The translations under genes and the position numbers were made by a program. The notes under the pieces are model-generated. The model had not been told where the DNA came from and did no database searches. It saw nothing but the letters and a program-made list of their open reading frames with translations. From positions 219,001 to 283,000 of the forward strand of contig JAGFBZ010000003.1 in the NCBI GenBank assembly GCA_018398805.1: a stretch of 64,000 nucleotides of DNA. The letters are read 5' to 3'. The stretch is from Hirundichthys speculiger (taxonomy: Eukaryota; Chordata; Actinopteri; Beloniformes; Exocoetidae). Each line of letters opens with the position of its first letter. Positions within the stretch are counted from its first letter, which is position 1. Positions 49,501 through 64,000 of this stretch are shown here, one piece after another.

Positions 49501-50437
49501 CTTCCTGTCTCCTCGTTTCAGTGCGCTTCCTGTCTCCTCGTTTCAGTGCGCTTCCTGTCTCCTCGTTTCAGTGCGCCTCCTGTCTCCTCGTTTCAGTGCG
49601 CTTCCCGTCTCCTCGTTTCAGTGTGCTTCCTGTCTCCTCGTTTCAGTGCGCCTCCTGTCTCCTCGTTTCAGTGCGCTTCCGTCTCCTCGTTTCAGTGCGC
49701 TTCCTGTCTCCTCGTTTCAGTGCGCTTCCCGTCTCCTCGTTTCAGTGTGCTTCCTGTCTCCTCGTTTCAGTGCGCCTCCTGTCTCCTCGTTCAGTCCTTC
49801 GTTTCCTCGTTTCAGTGCGCTTCCCGTCTCCTCGTTTCAGTGCGCTTCCCGTCTCCTCGTTTCAGTGCGCTTCCCGTCTCCTCGTTTCAGTGCGCTTCCC
49901 GTCTCCTCGTTTCAGTGCGCTCCCTTTCTCCTCGTTTCAGTGCGCTTCCCGTCTCCTCGTTTCAGTGCGCTTCCCGTCTCCTCGTTTCAGTGCGCCTCCC
50001 GTCTCCTCGTTTCAGTGCGCTTCCCGTCTCCTCGTTTCAGTGTGCTTCCTGTCTCCTCGTTTCAGTGCGCTCCCGTCTCCTCGTTTCAGTGCGCTTCCCG
50101 TCTCCTCGTTTCAGTGCGCTCCCGTTCTCTCGTTTCAGTGCGTCCCCGTCTCCTCGTTTCAGTGCGCCTCCTGTCTCCTCGTTTCAGTGCTCTTCCCGTC
50201 TCCTCGTTTCAGTGTGCCTCCTGTCTCCTCGTTTCAGTGTGCCTCCTGTCTCCTCGTTTCAGTGTGCCTCCTGTCTCCTCGTTTCAGTGTGCCTCCTGTC
50301 TCCTCGTTTCAGTGTGCCTCCTGTCTCCTCGTTTCAGTGTGCCTCCTGTCTCCTCGTTTCAGTGTGCCTCCTGTCTCCTCGTTTCAGTGTGCCTCCTGTC
50401 TCCTCGTTTCAGTGCGCCTCCTGTCTCCTCGTTTCAG
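46528..50437 (+). repeat. 25-bp array of 3' splice-site units upstream of the mfn2 start exon (about 155 copies)
   Basis: The unit reads 'cgtctcctcgtttcag' then 'tgcgcttcc'; it is a pyrimidine tract ending in CAG (or TAG in variants). The last unit forms the acceptor of the mfn2 start-codon exon: the CAG at 50435-50437 is followed by TGCC and the ATG at 50442. Hence the array is made of copies of that acceptor. I see no ATG in it. The frames covering it start with GTG and are repeat translations, one of which is in frame with mfn2. Blocks are duplicated: 46803-46990 recurs at 48353-48540. Confidence 0.95.
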
Positions 50438-50441
50438 TGCC

Positions 50442-61578
<11,137 letters not shown>

Positions 61579-63205
61579 GTGAGACCCTCAACCCAACTGT
61601 GGGTTAACGCCCTAAACCTGCTGGTCCACAAACGCAACCAGCTTCAGTACCGACCTCAGCAGTTTAACCTGTGGATATCTAGAGGCCCGGTTCTGCGGCA
61701 GATGATACCAGATCATTCAAGCCGTTTCTAATCACACAAGTGTTGGGCTGATAAAGTGCTCGTTTAGTTATGAAGGGGTTATTACCAACTGTCTTAGAGA
61801 TAGTTGGTGATAACACGAAATGTATCAACAAAGTTAATAAATTGAAACCAGTGTTTTCAAAAACAGCCGTCGCATCCGACGGTAACTTTTCCATCTGCGA
61901 CGCCTACTTTCCCTTGGGTAAATGAATTATGAAATAATAAAGTTTCGTAAAAGAGCCAAGTGTCCACAAAGTTTTTGAGTTAATAAACTTGAAAGTTTCG
62001 TTGAGAATTTCGCCACACCATCGCTTGACTCTGCTCGCATACGTCGATCGAGCTTCAGCAAAGAAAACAGGCTCAATTTAGAGGCAGCATATTTAAGACG
62101 ACATATTGTATCGTCGGCTGGACACGATAGAAAGACGGACGAAAAGGTTTTCAACAACCGTCGCTTTATTTCACCAGAACCTGTTACTGTCGGCCGTAAC
62201 CACGGCAGAAATAAAAGACAGGCGTACAGGAGAATACACACGCGGCTAATCAGCTAGCGCTCTCGGGCAACACACAATAACACACAGGCTTCCGTCTCTC
62301 TTTGTTGCTAGTCCCGCCCTAACCTGTTCTAGCCAAAACCTGCCTGCCTCAGCTCCAGATGCATTCATGAACTCAGTAATCCGAACAACAGAACATCTAA
62401 CAATAACAGAGCATCATAACATGAACATAATGTCAGGGTTTCTACATATTCTGTTTTCCAAGACGAGCAAAATGGCGGAAAATGACTGAAAACTAGCCTG
62501 TTTGTGTTAAATATTACACAAATTAGGCACAGATTTCAGATAAATGTGTCTTTTTAACTATTTTTTCATTCAAATAAAGATGAATGGTAAGAATGTTAGT
62601 AAATTAGAGCTAGCCAAACTTGAACTACATCACGTTTTTAGCCTCTTGAACTTCAAGGCCCGTTCTAATGTAGAATCAGATTATATCAAGGACGTTAATG
62701 TTTTAATATAAACCAAGAAACATGGAGTTATAAATATATTTTATTTTCATTTGATTTTTATTGCTCTTTCAAACTTGCATTACTTCTTACTCTTGTTTAA
62801 CAAAAGACATGCAACGTTATGGCTAGGGTTATTTTAATAATCCCATTTTGGTCTCAAAAATGCTGGCAAATACGTCCCGAGTAATTCGGGCCTTGCACTC
62901 CTACTTCACTCTCTTCTAAAAGTTGTGAAAACACGGAAACGGGGCACCCCTGATAATCAGGAAACAAGACCTTACGCACCCTGTTGGTCTGTGTTCCAGC
63001 TGTGACCAGGTGTGGCGCTAAAGAGCAACAGAGGAGGTGTGAGTCCAGCAGACCCTCTAAACCAAAAGGTTACAAATAACCACAAACAACTTCTCTCAGT
63101 AGAATATAGAACACTTGAATCAAGATCCTGATATCTACTAACTAAGAGACAACTGGACTATCATCAGCAAATAAACATTAAATGCAAAAGAGGTCAATAC
63201 ATATA
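61579..63205 (+). other. mfn2 intron 12, non-coding with likely repeat content
   Basis: AT-rich sequence. Minus-strand frames at 61679-61894 and 61927-62241 match no family I recognise. Text such as 'ctcaaaaatgctggcaaat' and the mixed composition suggest old transposon debris, but no termini are visible. Confidence 0.35.
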
Positions 63206-63208
63206 CAG

Positions 63209-64000
63209 TGGAGGAAATAAGTATTTGATCCCCCGCTGATTTTAACAGTTGTCATACTAAGAAATAAATGAACAGTCTCAGACTTCTATGGCAGCTTTAT
63301 TTTAACAGTTACAGAAGGAATATTGAAAAATAATTTGAGAAAATTACATGAAATGAAAAATAAAAATTAATTTGCAAGTCTTGAGGGAAATAAGTATTTG
63401 ATCCCCTGGTAAAACATGATCTAATACTTGGTGGTAAAACCCTTGTTGGCAGCTCAGGTCAGACGTTTCTTGTAGTTTTTACTAGTTGAAAACACATAGG
63501 ATAATGTTCGTCCACTCCCTCTCTGCAGATCATCTCCAGATCCTGAAGGTTTTGAGGCTTGGAAATTCAGCTTCACTCTCTCCATAGATGTTTAACAGGA
63601 TTAAGGTCAGGAGAACTGGCCAAAGCCATTCCATACCTTGATGTGCTTCTGATGGAGCCACTCCTTTGTTTCCTTGGCTGGATGTTTTGGGTCGTTGTCA
63701 TGACGACGACCCGTCCACGACCCATTTACAATGTCCTTGTGGAGCCAAGATTCTGCGGTACATGGCCCCGTTCATCTTCCCATTGATGTGGTGAAGTCCA
63801 CCCGTCCCCTTAGAAGAGCAACACCCCCAAAGCATGAGGCTTCCACCGCCATGCTTGACAGTAGGGATGGTGTTTTTGGGCTCATCAGCATTCTCTTCCT
63901 CCAAACCGTCAGTTGAGTGAGCTCATTTAGTTTCTCCCTGACCAAGCACCTTCTCCCAGTCTCTTTTGAGTCATTAATATGTTAGTATCAAACAGAGTCG
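63209..64000 (-). mobile_element. Decayed Tc1/mariner element, continuing past the right edge
   Basis: The left end 'tacagtggaggaaataagta' is a typical fish Tc1-like terminal repeat. A second copy of 'ggaaataagtatttgatccc' at about 63386 is the inner direct repeat. On the minus strand, transposase remains are clear: [14 protein letters not shown] and [19 protein letters not shown] (63698-63904) and, near the end, NYKKRLT, an in-frame stop, then AANKGFTTKY (about 63425-63482). The stop and frameshifts mean it cannot make a transposase. It sits in mfn2 intron 12 or downstream DNA. Confidence 0.85.

Noticed and set aside
61927..62241. Minus-strand frame of 104 codons in mfn2 intron 12
   Set aside because: No recognisable family; its composition looks like non-coding AT-rich DNA.

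Overview
The window is nuclear DNA of a teleost fish. It holds parts of three vertebrate genes with introns, relics of Tc1/mariner and hAT-like transposons of the kind common in fish, and an exceptional load of tandem repeats. By eye, more than half of the 64 kb is minisatellite, with unit lengths from 11 to 36 bp plus one 1.2 kb compound repeat. Almost every long open frame lies inside a tandem array and is not a gene.

Layout. 1-4722: 32-bp array in what should be intron 1 of asxl1. 5435-5491 (minus): first coding exon of asxl1, in a CpG-rich promoter. 5863-15655: six tandem copies of a 1.2 kb compound repeat, then a related array with an 82-bp higher-order unit. 15.9-16.6 kb: second CpG-rich segment, possibly a promoter. 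16.65-34.4 kb: 36-, 18-, 15-, 22-, 35- and 34-bp arrays among hAT-like elements; an N at 28227 appears to join two overlapping contigs and create a false duplication. 34759-35841: plagl2 zinc-finger exon (plus). 35.9-45.4 kb: presumed plagl2 3' region and intergenic DNA with 30-, 28/29-, 25- and 29-bp arrays. 45.6-61.6 kb: mfn2 (plus), with a likely promoter and 5' UTR exon and 12 coding exons for residues 1-499; its 3' exons lie beyond the window. 63.2 kb to the end: decayed Tc1-like element.

The most interesting structure is in mfn2. Three introns are filled by arrays that touch an exon and whose unit copies that exon's own splice junction. About 155 units of 25 bp carry the acceptor of the start-codon exon. 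About 58 units of 34 bp carry a branchpoint-like CTGAC, a pyrimidine tract, AG and the first bases of exon 5. Many units of about 24 bp carry the donor of exon 7. The gene therefore has large ladders of near-identical candidate splice sites next to the true ones. Using a donor downstream of exon 7 would hit an in-frame stop almost at once. Whether these sites are used cannot be told from sequence alone.

The genes are not an operon. asxl1 (Polycomb-linked chromatin regulator) and plagl2 (zinc-finger activator) are neighbours on human 20q11, which supports both calls, while human MFN2 is on 1p36. Their linkage within 56 kb here reflects the gene order of this fish lineage.
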